A stretch of 64,000 nucleotides of DNA, from the NCBI GenBank assembly GCA_025057995.1, contig JANXEW010000001.1, forward strand, positions 372,001 through 436,000, in the 5' to 3' direction. A model generated the notes under the pieces. The model was not told the DNA's origin. It ran no database searches and saw only the letters and a program-made list of their open reading frames with translations. Origin of the DNA: Thermofilaceae archaeon (GTDB lineage Archaea; Thermoproteota; Thermoprotei; Thermofilales; Thermofilaceae). The translations under genes were made by a program, and so were the position numbers. Of the stretch, positions 35,404-43,837 are shown piece after piece (position 1 is the stretch's first letter; each line of letters starts with the position of its first letter).

Positions 35404-36243
35404 TTAGTTTAGAAACTGTTTGAGGTCCAAGTGACTTTCTCTCTTATGAGGGAAAGATTGTTGGAACTCCACCCCAAGATTCTCGCAGAGTTTCTCTATT
35501 AACCTCCTCACGTTAGCTCTCCATCGACTACTCGCATCCGTCGCGTGGGGATATATTTTTGTCACCTGTTTCATCGGGTTCTCAAGACAGTGTTTCATCC
35601 TGAAGTAGTCGAAGTATAGTTTGGAACCGGTAGCTTGAGCTACTTCGATGATCGTCTTAATGTTGTCTTCATCATCGTTTACTCCTCTCATTAAGGGGCC
35701 GAGGAAAAGCCATGTTTCAACGCCATTGTCGCTCAGTTTCTCAAGAGCTTTCGCTCTAGCCGCTGGTTCAGGTGCATTAGGTTCGATAAGTTTCGCTAAA
35801 CCCGTTTCCACAGTTGTAATCGTTAAACCAACGTCGACAGAATGTCTCCACTTTGTAAACAGGTCAAGGTCCCTTAACACTAGGGGAGATTTTGTCTGTA
35901 TACTCACCCTAAAACCGGAACGAAGCAGTAGTTCAAGACCCCTCCTCGCCAGTTTCTCGACCTCTTCGATAGGTTGGTAGGGGTCGGTGATCGTGGATAC
36001 GCCTACGACACCTCTCTTAACCCTCTCCGCCTCCCTTGCAAGCAATTCAAGCGCGTTCTCCTTCACGTATACGATGGACCCCCACCGTTCGACAGCGTCC
36101 CTGAACCGCGTATAGCATCGAGCGTAGCAGTAGAGGCAGCCGTGCGAACATCCGGCGTAAGGGTTGTAAGCGTAATCAAGGTCGTAAAGATTTGACTTTG
36201 CTAGAATGCTAACAGCTTTGATTCGTTTGTACTCGATGTTCAC
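35404..36243 (-). CDS. Radical SAM protein, COG1533 (SplB-like)
   Basis: The roughly 279-residue protein has the iron-sulfur motif CSHGCLYC preceded by YNPYAGC (a CxxxCxxC cluster), then the radical SAM barrel with STITDPYQPIE and TKSPLVLRD. This is the COG1533 family, related to spore photoproduct lyase. GTG at 36243 overlaps the Nre stop (GTGA) and is preferred over the TTG at 36249. Coupling to the Nre repair protein suggests action on DNA, but no substrate is proven for this branch. The short C-terminal end (HKRESHLDLKQFLN) has no known role. Confidence 0.85.
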   Translation of the reverse strand: MNIEYKRIKAVSILAKSNLYDLDYAYNPYAGCSHGCLYCYARCYTRFRDAVERWGSIVYVKENALELLAREAERVKRGVVGVSTITDPYQPIEEVEKLARRGLELLLRSGFRVSIQTKSPLVLRDLDLFTKWRHSVDVGLTITTVETGLAKLIEPNAPEPAARAKALEKLSDNGVETWLFLGPLMRGVNDDEDNIKTIIEVAQATGSKLYFDYFRMKHCLENPMKQVTKIYPHATDASSRWRANVRRLIEKLCENLGVEFQQSFPHKRESHLDLKQFLN

Positions 36244-37457
36244 AACCAAGCCTCCAGGCGTTCCTGCCTGATCAACATTTTCAATAAAGTCGACTTATTA
36301 AACCAGACGCTGAGGGGAAGGCGCGTAGCTTTTCCCAAATGTTCTACTACTTCTCTAAGCGTTTCAAATCTTTCCGGCCTAGACTTGAAGAGGGCTCTCA
36401 CGTTTTCACGGACAAACCAGACTCCTATCGGAAGAAAGAAACCTTCATAGATTTCACGTATGAGTATTACGACGCCTTGAAACTTCTCCTTCATCAGGTA
36501 CTCCGCCGCGGCGAGTCGAGCAGCGTAGTAACAACCTCCGAGAGACGCATACGTGCTCCTCCCGTGGTAACCTTCCCAATCCCCCTCCACCTCCACTCTA
36601 GCGCCCGGGTTCCAAGTGGTGTGAGGGAACCATGCTTCAATCCACTCATAGCTCCATGATCCAGGCGCGATTATAGCGACGAACGTATTGTGGTAGTGTC
36701 TTCTCTCGAAGTAAAGGTAATGGTTGAGAGTCTTCAGTTTCTTGACGCAGGCTACTAAATGCTTGGAGACCGTGTCGTCTACAGCTGTTATCGACCACCG
36801 TGTTGGGACAAGCCTGCGCAACTTTCCCGTCCCCAGCGCGCCGACTGAGAGCGCTCTCTGAATCACGGAGACTGGTACACCGCTTTTATAGAGGTATAGG
36901 ATGGCTTCACCCGCTTTAAAGTCTATGTCATAGAAAGCCTTCTCTAGCGGGGGTAAAGGCTTCGACTCACCTAGTAGCTTAAGTTTTTCAACGGGTGCAG
37001 CCGGTCCCATGGGAGGGGCGAAAGCGTCAAGCTTAACGCTTGCTTTCGGAGGCTTCTCGAATCGCAGCTCGAGGTCAACTGGACGCTGGGATAATGCTAA
37101 AAGTTGCAGCTCTTGGAGGCCTTGGGTCTTCCTCACGTCCACAGCTGTCACACCTCTTACTAGACTGAGCCTCATCTTCAACACATCCCTGAGAGTAAGC
37201 TCCAGCCAACGTTCCGGTGTGTCGTAGACGCTTGTATCACCTGTCTCTGGAGGTGCAGCAGGAGCTATTCGTACCCTAGGGTAGCCTACTCTCCCGACGA
37301 ATACTGAAGGGGGGGATGAACCCTCTAAGACGCTGGCGCATGGAATAGGGGGACTCTCTATGACTCGCCACAAGTCGAATACGGGGCATGCGTGCTTCCC
37401 ACAAAGTCCTTTAGCACCCCTGCAAAGTAAGCAAAGAGACGTCGCTTTTGTAGACAT
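36240..37457 (-). CDS. Nre-type DNA repair protein
   Basis: The 405-residue protein matches archaeal Nre (DUF650/DUF651): an N-terminal zinc-finger-like CLLCRGAKGLCGKHACP, PSVFVGRVGYPRVRIAP, and RRLVPTRWSITAVDDTVSK, with a C-terminal domain containing FLPIGVWFVRENVR. The last eight residues QERLEAWL fit the PCNA-interacting box (Q..L..W/F L/F), as reported for Nre proteins. It would act in DNA repair at replication forks through PCNA. The promoter region lies in the 37458-37620 gap. The radical SAM gene starts within its stop. Family call is firm; repair role is from studies of homologues. Confidence 0.9.
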   Translation of the reverse strand: MSTKATSLCLLCRGAKGLCGKHACPVFDLWRVIESPPIPCASVLEGSSPPSVFVGRVGYPRVRIAPAAPPETGDTSVYDTPERWLELTLRDVLKMRLSLVRGVTAVDVRKTQGLQELQLLALSQRPVDLELRFEKPPKASVKLDAFAPPMGPAAPVEKLKLLGESKPLPPLEKAFYDIDFKAGEAILYLYKSGVPVSVIQRALSVGALGTGKLRRLVPTRWSITAVDDTVSKHLVACVKKLKTLNHYLYFERRHYHNTFVAIIAPGSWSYEWIEAWFPHTTWNPGARVEVEGDWEGYHGRSTYASLGGCYYAARLAAAEYLMKEKFQGVVILIREIYEGFFLPIGVWFVRENVRALFKSRPERFETLREVVEHLGKATRLPLSVWFNKSTLLKMLIRQERLEAWL

Positions 37458-37582
37458 CCTTGCCGCTATACGAAGTGAGGGAGTTATTAAAGTATCTTTC
37501 TTTCATATATGAACTTGAGACCTCAATATTTTTCTGAAAACTATAGATGTTCGCTTAAAGTCGTTCAATGTTTTAGAATACC

Positions 37583-37594
37583 GCTAAAAATATC
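37583..37594 (+). promoter_or_regulatory. TATA box of the candidate RNA gene at 37618
   Basis: GCTAAAAATATC is centred 26-30 bases before the base-paired element, so transcription should begin close to the first base of its terminal stem. Inferred from spacing. Confidence 0.45.
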
Positions 37595-37617
37595 TACCAC
37601 CCCTTTTAAGTTACAGC

Positions 37618-37698
37618 GGGGCTGCCGAGTACCTCCGGGGTCATGAGACTCACCCTAACTGAAGCGTAAGGGGGGTCCGCCCTATACTCGGCAGCCCT
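37618..37698 (+). ncRNA. Candidate structured small RNA (80 nt) closed by a 13-bp stem
   Basis: GGGCTGCCGAGTA at 37619-37631 pairs perfectly with TACTCGGCAGCCC at 37685-37697. The 53-base interior holds further short complementary tracts (GGGGT with ACCCT; AGGG with CCCT) and no open frame. It has its own TATA 26-30 bases upstream, and the next gene has a separate TATA immediately before it, so it is not that gene's leader. It does not fit a tRNA (no T-arm), a standard C/D guide (one CTGA, only a partial C box), nor an H/ACA guide (no terminal ACA). Function unknown. Confidence 0.6.
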
Positions 37699-37733
37699 CC
37701 TTCCGCTTTCAGCTAGCTAAAGCTTCGGGTGAA

Positions 37734-37742
37734 TTTAAATAT
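37734..37742 (+). promoter_or_regulatory. TATA box of the secreted-protein gene at 37764
   Basis: TTTAAATAT is centred 26 bases before the ATG at 37764, predicting a leaderless transcript and separating it from the RNA element upstream. Inferred from spacing. Confidence 0.55.
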
Positions 37743-37763
37743 CTTTAACTAAACAACTAGTAC

Positions 37764-38693
37764 ATGACTGTCCGGCTGTTCGCCGTTTTGCTTGTGTTAG
37801 CATCGAGTGTTTTTGTTACAGCTCAACCGACTGTATATATACTAAATGTTCGCGAGTCGGCTGGCTCTTGGACAACACCTAATTTCCTAGCTTTAAGGAT
37901 TCAAGAGCTTCTTCAATCGGCTTCTGAGGAGCTTGGGCTAGAGCTGAGTGTTAAGACTGTAGAGTCGATAGAGGATTGGGAGAAGCTCGTTAGCGAAGCG
38001 CCTCAGGGCGTAGTCGTCATCAACGCGCACGGGGAGCTCGTCCCAGTTCCCCCGAAGTATGGTGTAGATTGGCAACTCTTCTACAGGGACTTGGCGATGA
38101 ACATAATGTATCGGGGGTGGGTTTGGGTGAACCCCGTCGGTTACGGTTTCTTCTACGTGACGTACAATTACACGAAAACTGCGGAGGGTAGATGGGATTG
38201 GGATCAGTTGACGGTAGATGCGGCAGGTCTTGAAGTGTTAGGAGGTTGGCTAGGAATAATTGCCACTGCGTGGCCAGAGCAGGCTGGCGGTACGCTGCAG
38301 GTAACACAGGTGGGCAGGCATGTTTTCGACGTGCTCGGCTATAACCTACCGGATACGCCTAACGCCCCCAGACCCCTTACAACAAATATACCAGCATCAT
38401 GGTACTTTTACGTCTATGCAAGTGGAGACGTTACAGCTTACTCGTGCGCAGCTTTTGAAATAGGTAAGGGAGCCTTGATGTGGGGTGGCTGGGCTTCCAG
38501 CCCTACTGAACAACAGGCGATGGTTGCAGCAGCTTTGACTCTTTACTACCTCTACCCGGCGCAGCTTGAAGCAGCTCAACCGAAGCCCAAAGGGTTGACG
38601 CCTGAGCAGCTTATCCTGATAGCTTGGGGTACCGTAGTGATGATCGTGCTCCTCATAGTCGTGAGCTTCCTCTTAAAGAGGAAGGGCCGGTAA
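37764..38693 (+). CDS. Secreted, membrane-anchored protein of unknown function
   Basis: The 309-residue protein has a signal peptide (MTVRLFAVLLVLASSVFVTAQ) and one C-terminal membrane helix (about 281-302) with a basic end KRKGR. The ectodomain resembles a Rossmann-type alpha/beta fold (a strand VVVINAHGEL after a helix, aromatic-rich loops) but I do not recognise the family. Its orientation, with the ectodomain outside, is a fair inference. It has a leaderless-type promoter and is followed 160 bases later by the nucleoside hydrolase gene, from which it appears separate. Confidence 0.6.
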   Translation: MTVRLFAVLLVLASSVFVTAQPTVYILNVRESAGSWTTPNFLALRIQELLQSASEELGLELSVKTVESIEDWEKLVSEAPQGVVVINAHGELVPVPPKYGVDWQLFYRDLAMNIMYRGWVWVNPVGYGFFYVTYNYTKTAEGRWDWDQLTVDAAGLEVLGGWLGIIATAWPEQAGGTLQVTQVGRHVFDVLGYNLPDTPNAPRPLTTNIPASWYFYVYASGDVTAYSCAAFEIGKGALMWGGWASSPTEQQAMVAAALTLYYLYPAQLEAAQPKPKGLTPEQLILIAWGTVVMIVLLIVVSFLLKRKGR

Positions 38694-38854
38694 AGCGGTT
38701 TAAGGATGTGTCATGGCCTTCTCATTGGTTCAATAGTTTAAGATAAACGGTCGAAAATCTTCTCGGTGTTTAGAGCTTTAAGGTGGATTTCTCGATTGAC
38801 GCCAAGGCTGAGGGTTGAGTAAAGGTTTTCTACCATTCATGTTGTAAGCTTTTA

Positions 38855-39721
38855 ATGACGTTGAAGGTTGTCGTCGACACTGACATAGGAGACGATATAG
38901 ATGATGCGTTCGCGTTAGCTCTAGCTTGTCTTTCACCTGAGTTAGAGGTTGTCGCAGTCACGACAGTATACGGCGACGTGAAAGCTAGGGCTGAGCTTGC
39001 AACTCGGTTGCTAAACTCTCTGGGCAGGGATGACATACCCGTTGCGCTTGGAGCTTCGAAACCGATATTGGGTGTTGGCCCCAGTTCTCAACCAACCTAC
39101 TACAGGGCTTTAAAGGATGAAGGTAGGCGTGTTAAGTCGATCGAGGATAATGCTTTAGACGTGCTTGAGAAATTGGTTAAAGCGGGGGAGGTGGATGTTC
39201 TCATTACGCTTGGTCCTATGACTAACGCTGCACTTTTTCTCCTTAAGAGGCCCGACTTAGCTGAGGGGCTGAAGCTGGTCTCTATGGGAGGAGCGTACTT
39301 CATGAATACCGCAGAGTACAACGTTAAGTGCGATCCTGAGGCTGCAAGCATACTTGTTGACTCCAACTGCGAAAAGGTCTTAGTCGGGCTCGATGTAACG
39401 TTGAAGTGTTTAATGAAGCAGGAAATGATCGAAGCCTTAAGGGCCGCAGATAGGGAGCATACGAGAGTCCTCTGGTCTTATACGCAAGCTTGGATGGAGG
39501 CGAGCAGGCACCTCCCTATACTCCACGACCCTCTTGCGGTTGCAGTAGCCTTCGAGCGAAACTTGGTGGAGGTTCAACCAGCGCACGTGAAGGTAGAGTT
39601 AACTGGTCGCTACACAAGAGGTTATACGGTAATTGAAAAAGGTGACCCAAACGCGGTCATCTGTAAAGATGTCAATGTAGAAAAGTTCCTAAATCTATTT
39701 ACTAAGAGGGTGTTAGGTTAG
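38855..39721 (+). CDS. Inosine-uridine-preferring nucleoside hydrolase family
   Basis: The 288-residue protein carries the calcium-binding DTDIGDDIDDAFAL at residues 8-21, the family's hallmark, followed by TLGPMTNAALFLL, MGGAYFMNTAEYNVKCDPEAA and the late catalytic segment PILHDPLAVAVA. It splits ribonucleosides into base plus ribose. It may supply ribose or bases for the nucleotide salvage that feeds RuBisCO, although AMP phosphorylase is the usual archaeal entry. Standard length (about 310). Start ATG at 38855. Confidence 0.9.
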   Translation: MTLKVVVDTDIGDDIDDAFALALACLSPELEVVAVTTVYGDVKARAELATRLLNSLGRDDIPVALGASKPILGVGPSSQPTYYRALKDEGRRVKSIEDNALDVLEKLVKAGEVDVLITLGPMTNAALFLLKRPDLAEGLKLVSMGGAYFMNTAEYNVKCDPEAASILVDSNCEKVLVGLDVTLKCLMKQEMIEALRAADREHTRVLWSYTQAWMEASRHLPILHDPLAVAVAFERNLVEVQPAHVKVELTGRYTRGYTVIEKGDPNAVICKDVNVEKFLNLFTKRVLG

Positions 39722-39774
39722 CCGGCAGGCGAGTCAATCGATCGTCGAAGTCACAAGTGTGTCCTAGCCCGGCT
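39720..39774 (+). terminator. Imperfect inverted repeat at the end of the nucleoside hydrolase gene
   Basis: AGCCGGCAGG at 39720-39729 pairs with CCTAGCCCGGCT at 39763-39774 (two extra bases), overlapping the stop codon and followed by C/T-rich sequence. This is consistent with a terminator or RNA-stabilising structure. Seen directly; role inferred. Confidence 0.35.
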
Positions 39775-40200
39775 CCCCCTTTCTTCCAGCGAACCGTTGG
39801 ACTATAGTGTATACCAGAGATACTGCACGGTTGACCCCAGGTCTTCACTTTCCTCGTATCGCTCATCAAAGCGTAGTGGTGGGTAGACTTTAGGAGAAGC
39901 AATGCTTGAAAACGCCCTACTTTTTCATTTCTTCTCTACTAGCCTTGTCTCTAGCCTCTAGCTTTCTAGAGCTAGTCATGTGTCCAAAACTTCTATAGCA
40001 AGCTGAAAAACTTCAAACGGTTTAAACTCCTACACATGGATCCATTATCAATTCTTCCGTGAACTCATGAAAGAGGACACGTTGAAGGTCTACGAGGTTT
40101 CAACTTTAAGGACAGGCTATTCACAAGGAAGCACAATCAACTCATCTTATCACATCAATAATAAAAGATGTAATATTCTCTACGCTTTACGTACTACAAA
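39775..40200. other. Gene-free stretch upstream of the GH35 stop codon
   Basis: About 425 bases between the inverted repeat and the end of the GH35 gene. I see no credible coding frame, tRNA or repeat array; the open frames here have no family features and most run across genes on the other strand. It may hold the convergent ends of both flanking transcripts. Confidence 0.35.
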
Positions 40201-43200
40201 TTACCTACCAGTAGACAGTTTTAGAGAAGCTAAGGGGTGGACGTGGAAGGTCTCGATGGTTAAGGATGTGATGCTCGCTTTGTCGCTGACTACGTGTACC
40301 ATTACGGTTACGCTGTTCTCCCCTTCTCTAATGAGAGGTTCAGGAATATAGAAGTCTGTCTGTGGCCCCTCGCTAACGAACCTGCCGATAAACTGTCCGT
40401 TGAAGTAGAGGAGCATTCTTACTCCTTTCGCTTCAACCTTCAATTTTAGAGGGGCGGCTACTCTAGTCCCGGGTTTCACTGTGAACGTACCTTTAAGCCA
40501 AACTAAACTGGCTTCCATATTCATTAAGTCGAGTGGAAGGCTTGTGGGAATCCAATCTTTAAGTTCGGTTTTCTCCTTGTACCAGCCGCCGGCTAAGCCT
40601 AAGGTTCCGGCTGCAACTTTCCAGTCTCCTTTTACCTCTAGCCTATACACTTTAACTTTAACGTTTCCACGCGGCAGCCATTCACCAGCTAACGCTAACT
40701 CGTTCTCACCTTCAGTTAAGTGATCCGTAATATCGACTGGACCTAGGTAGACGCCAAGGAACCTCTTATTGACGAAAAGCAACGCTCGCGTGGTGAAGGT
40801 GAGAATATATCGTCCCTCCTTCTTTTCCAAGTTAAGTTTTTTAACGTAAAGCCCACCTCCATCAATAGTTTCAACTATTTCACCTTTCTTTTCCAGCTGA
40901 GGGTCTTTAAGAAGCTCGAGAAGAGGCTTCGGGTCGTTTAAGAACTGTGTGAAGCTAAAATCCCTCCCGTAGGGGATTGTGAAGCGTACGCGCAACCAGC
41001 CTTTAAGCTCCTCTTCACGAATCTTTCCAAGGTAAACGCCACCTATTATGCCGTTAGGCACGAAGAGTTGACCGTCGTTCGGATGACCCGTCGACTCCAA
41101 TAAAACTACAAGCTCGTTAACCCCTTGCTTCAATGCCTTTGAAGCGTCCACCTCTAAGCTGTGGTAAACGGACGCTAGCGGGACTCCATTTAAGACGGCG
41201 CTCGCGAAATCGTTAAAGTAACTGATGTAGAGAGTTTTATCCCCTACAATGTCCTCTGCCGTCGAATTGAACCTTATCAAGTAGGTCGCGTAACCGTTAT
41301 CGAGGATTCCTATTCTCTCAAGCGGAGTACTAGGTTCAACGTCTCTTCCAACGAGATACCCGTCCTCACGCTTTAAAAACAAACCTACCGCATTTATAGA
41401 AGGTCCAGCGGCAGCTGGTGTCAGAACCTCTAAACGGTAGAGTTTGTTTACGATCGGAGTTAGAGAGGTTTCAAAACCGTTCAAGAGAGCGCTGGTTAAA
41501 GGTTGTAGGGTGTAGATGAGTGCGGGACCCGCACTCTTTTCATCCATCTCCATCTCGAGCTCTAGTCCGCTTTCGGTTAGGGAAGCCTTGCCGATAAAGT
41601 AGATGTTAGAAATTATTACAAGCGGTTCTCTAAAGTCGTCGATAAGCCAAGTCCTCCCAGCTCTAAACTTGGAAGTCGCTACTACAGTCATTGTGTAACT
41701 ACCTCTTTTCAGAACAGTGATCGAGTCAAAGTCCCCGTGAGTGAACGTAACGACTACCTTGGTATCACCTTTACGTATAACGTTCACCCCGCTGCTAAAC
41801 TCTATATCCACGACGTCGTCAGCTTCAACAGCAAATCCTCCTTCCTCACCTGGATTACCGTACAGTACTAGGAGTACATCATTCCCTTTCACTAATTTCA
41901 AAAGGGGCTCAGACGCGGTGTAAAGTAGCTTAAATGGAGTGCCCGGTATCCTATAGTTTAAGATAACGAGTTTAGCGTTTCTAGTTGGAAGAGGTATTGA
42001 GCCAGCGTAAGGTACCACTTCATCCCCGTACTTCAGCTTAACCGTAAGAAGCTGATCGCCGAGGTTTCTTAACACTGTTAAGACGCTACCTTCTTCTCCA
42101 ACTCTCGAGAAAACTTCAACGTTGGGCGCTGAGACTTGAACAAATCCTTCAGAAGGTTTCGTCGAAACTAGGAGATCGTTGAAGGTGCGTGTGAAAAGTG
42201 CTACCCGCTTAATTGCGTAGTATCTTTCACGCAAGTATCCCCATTCGCTTATCGCAGCTTCATAGTCATACGTGGTAGTGATGTATTTTCCAGTGTAGTA
42301 GCCGGGGTTTGTACCGCCGTGGAACATGTAAATGTTAACAGCGTTAACTCCTAGACCGATGGTAGTTTTAATCAAGGTCTCAGTCCAGGAAGCGGGGAAA
42401 CTGCCTCTACTGGTAGGAAGAGGCGCACCGAAAGTCGAGAACCATCCCCCTTCAAGCTCCATGTGCATCTTCGGCATACCAGGTTGCGTTCTCACGTAGC
42501 TCCGGACTTTCGCGTCGAAACCTGATATGTCCCAAGGTGAAGGGTAGTCGTCGATGGTGTTTATGATAGTCGTCCCTTCCAAGTGCCAATCCTCGTTAGT
42601 GACTATGGGTAGATCGTCGACATGCTTCCTAGCTAGCTCGTAAAGCTTCAACAGGTAGTTTGCATCACCCCAGAAATACTCGTTCTCCACCTGCACCATA
42701 ACTACGGAGCCTCCTCTCGTTATCGAGTGTCTTGTTATGATCGGAAGTACTGTACCGTACCACTTTTCAGTATAGGCTATGTAAGCTGGATCTAGCGACC
42801 TTAGGACGGTAGCCTTCGCGTAAAGCCAGTTGGGGTGCCCCCCACTATCCCACTCCGAGCAGATGTAAGGGCCAGGTCTAGCTATTACGTAGAGACCCAA
42901 GGTCTCCGCCTCCCTGATGTAGCCCTCCAAGTCTCTACTGAAAGCCGAAGACTCGTAGAAACTCTCAGTCAACTCGTCGCCGAAGAGCTTTGCACCCTCG
43001 CTCGGTTCATGCCAGTTCCAAGCTACGTAGCTTGCTACAGCATTTAAACCCGCGCGCTTCGCTTTCAGGAGCCTGTCAAACCATAGATGCTTCGGGATCC
43101 TGAAATAGTGCATTTCGCCGCTAAACAAGAATAACGGTTTACCTTCTACATTGAAGAAGCCGTTTTGCTGTAATATAACCTGTGTCATGGGACCATACCA

Positions 43201-43293
43201 CCTCACACGCAAATATCCAGGGATGAATAAAAAGGCTAGCACGATCGCTGAAATTACAACAGCTTCCATAAACTTCTTTCCGAATTCTTGCAC
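40201..43293 (-). CDS. Membrane-anchored GH35 beta-galactosidase
   Basis: The 1030-residue protein begins at a GTG with an N-terminal membrane helix (about 10-27), then the GH35 TIM barrel: GEMHYFRIPKHLWFDRLLKAKRAGLN-type region, VAWNWHEPSEG, ARPGPYICSEWDSGG, the acid/base ENEY and the nucleophile ELEGGW. The second half is beta-rich with sugar-binding-like jelly rolls (GVPLASVYHSL, VLLESTGHPNDGQLF). The whole enzyme should sit outside the cell, trimming beta-galactose from polysaccharides or glycoproteins. A TATA (43313-43325) 26 bases from the start predicts a leaderless mRNA. Catalytic residues are intact. It is longer than most archaeal family members. Confidence 0.9.
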   Translation of the reverse strand: MQEFGKKFMEAVVISAIVLAFLFIPGYLRVRWYGPMTQVILQQNGFFNVEGKPLFLFSGEMHYFRIPKHLWFDRLLKAKRAGLNAVASYVAWNWHEPSEGAKLFGDELTESFYESSAFSRDLEGYIREAETLGLYVIARPGPYICSEWDSGGHPNWLYAKATVLRSLDPAYIAYTEKWYGTVLPIITRHSITRGGSVVMVQVENEYFWGDANYLLKLYELARKHVDDLPIVTNEDWHLEGTTIINTIDDYPSPWDISGFDAKVRSYVRTQPGMPKMHMELEGGWFSTFGAPLPTSRGSFPASWTETLIKTTIGLGVNAVNIYMFHGGTNPGYYTGKYITTTYDYEAAISEWGYLRERYYAIKRVALFTRTFNDLLVSTKPSEGFVQVSAPNVEVFSRVGEEGSVLTVLRNLGDQLLTVKLKYGDEVVPYAGSIPLPTRNAKLVILNYRIPGTPFKLLYTASEPLLKLVKGNDVLLVLYGNPGEEGGFAVEADDVVDIEFSSGVNVIRKGDTKVVVTFTHGDFDSITVLKRGSYTMTVVATSKFRAGRTWLIDDFREPLVIISNIYFIGKASLTESGLELEMEMDEKSAGPALIYTLQPLTSALLNGFETSLTPIVNKLYRLEVLTPAAAGPSINAVGLFLKREDGYLVGRDVEPSTPLERIGILDNGYATYLIRFNSTAEDIVGDKTLYISYFNDFASAVLNGVPLASVYHSLEVDASKALKQGVNELVVLLESTGHPNDGQLFVPNGIIGGVYLGKIREEELKGWLRVRFTIPYGRDFSFTQFLNDPKPLLELLKDPQLEKKGEIVETIDGGGLYVKKLNLEKKEGRYILTFTTRALLFVNKRFLGVYLGPVDITDHLTEGENELALAGEWLPRGNVKVKVYRLEVKGDWKVAAGTLGLAGGWYKEKTELKDWIPTSLPLDLMNMEASLVWLKGTFTVKPGTRVAAPLKLKVEAKGVRMLLYFNGQFIGRFVSEGPQTDFYIPEPLIREGENSVTVMVHVVSDKASITSLTIETFHVHPLASLKLSTGR

Positions 43294-43312
43294 AAGCGTA
43301 AAACCTGATTCA

Positions 43313-43325
43313 CCTTAAAATATTC
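43313..43325 (-). promoter_or_regulatory. TATA box of the GH35 gene
   Basis: Minus strand GAATATTTTAAGG is centred about 26 bases upstream of the GTG start, so transcription starts at the start codon. Inferred from position. Confidence 0.5.
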
Positions 43326-43358
43326 TCAGTAGAAACCATCTGTAGCCTGACCGAAAAA

Positions 43359-43366
43359 TTTAAATA
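43359..43366 (+). promoter_or_regulatory. TATA box and BRE of the candidate RNA at 43387
   Basis: CCGAAAA followed by TTTAAATA is a strong BRE/TATA, centred 25-26 bases before the first base of the predicted RNA stem at 43387. Inferred from sequence and spacing. Confidence 0.6.
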
Positions 43367-43386
43367 GGATGTTTCAATTTAAACAT

Positions 43387-43558
43387 GAGGGCAGTCTACC
43401 CCAAACAACCCCCGTCGTACGCAACACACGCTAATCCCGATGTAAGTGATTCCATTGCGCTCCTCGAACTATGCCGACCGCTGAACGTTAACGTCTTTGC
43501 GGTCGGCGAGGGGAACCCCCGCGGGGGACAGGGGGAAATAGGCTGCCCTCCTGTTTTT
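43387..43558 (+). ncRNA. Candidate structured RNA of about 170 nt with its own promoter
   Basis: The first bases after the predicted transcription start, GAGGGCAG (43387-43394), pair exactly with CTGCCCTC (43543-43550). The helix can continue with CTA/TAG and CCCC/GGGG. Inside, GCCGACCGC (43473-43481) pairs with GCGGTCGGC (43499-43507), extended by CCTCG/CGAGG across an internal loop, and CCCCCGCGGGGG is another hairpin. A T-run (43553-43557) follows, a fitting terminator. RNase P, SRP and tRNA hallmarks are absent. A leaderless 63-codon frame from ATG 43385 is possible but has no family features. Confidence 0.6.
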
Positions 43559-43614
43559 CCTTGCGAAGTCGTTTAAGGGGAAAAGCAGATATAGGTATAG
43601 CATCTGCTTGTAGC

Positions 43615-43827
43615 GTGATAAGTCTAGCCGGGATCTTTCAACTGCTGTTGGCTCTGTTGTTGATTGTTCTCGGGATCATTGTCATAGTCTTCCTAGTTAA
43701 GTTGTTCATCGTCCTGCTGCCAGCCGCTATAGTAGCTCTTATAGTCTGGTTTTTGACGAAGAACGAGCTGTTAGCCGCTATAGCATTCCTCGTCATTGCA
43801 GCAATATCTCTCTTTAAACTGTTGTAG
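43615..43827 (+). CDS. Small membrane protein, two helices
   Basis: Seventy residues starting at a GTG that a nearby TATA-like GATATAGGTATA places at the transcript start. It holds two or three hydrophobic stretches (FQLLLALLLIVLGIIVIVFLV; LPAAIVALIVWFLT; LLAAIAFLVIAAISLF) and almost no other content, so it is a small integral membrane protein of unknown function. It lies just upstream of the GNAT gene, with a 10-base gap, which suggests one transcript. An earlier TTG at 43561 would add 18 residues but runs into the RNA terminator. Confidence 0.55.
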   Translation: MISLAGIFQLLLALLLIVLGIIVIVFLVKLFIVLLPAAIVALIVWFLTKNELLAAIAFLVIAAISLFKLL

Positions 43828-43837
43828 GGTGTCTCGC

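Noticed and set aside
37618..37698. ZTP riboswitch, tRNA, or C/D or H/ACA guide identity for the small structured RNA
   Set aside because: GGGGTCATGAG followed by CCGCCC recalls the ZTP core only loosely, there is no T-arm, no ACA after the stem, and only one CTGA with a partial C box. It also has its own promoter, unlike a leader riboswitch.
39702..39902. Possible small minus-strand protein in the gap after the nucleoside hydrolase
   Set aside because: No family feature, no ribosome-binding site, and it overlaps the inverted repeat at the gene end.
40067..40351. Plus-strand open frame over the end of the GH35 gene
   Set aside because: It runs antisense through a clearly coding GH35 end and has low-complexity composition.
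43387..43558. RNase P RNA (type T) or SRP RNA identity for the second structured RNA
   Set aside because: None of the conserved core sequences of RNase P (for example an ACAGAA-like CR-V) or the SRP S-domain loops was found, and the length does not fit SRP RNA.
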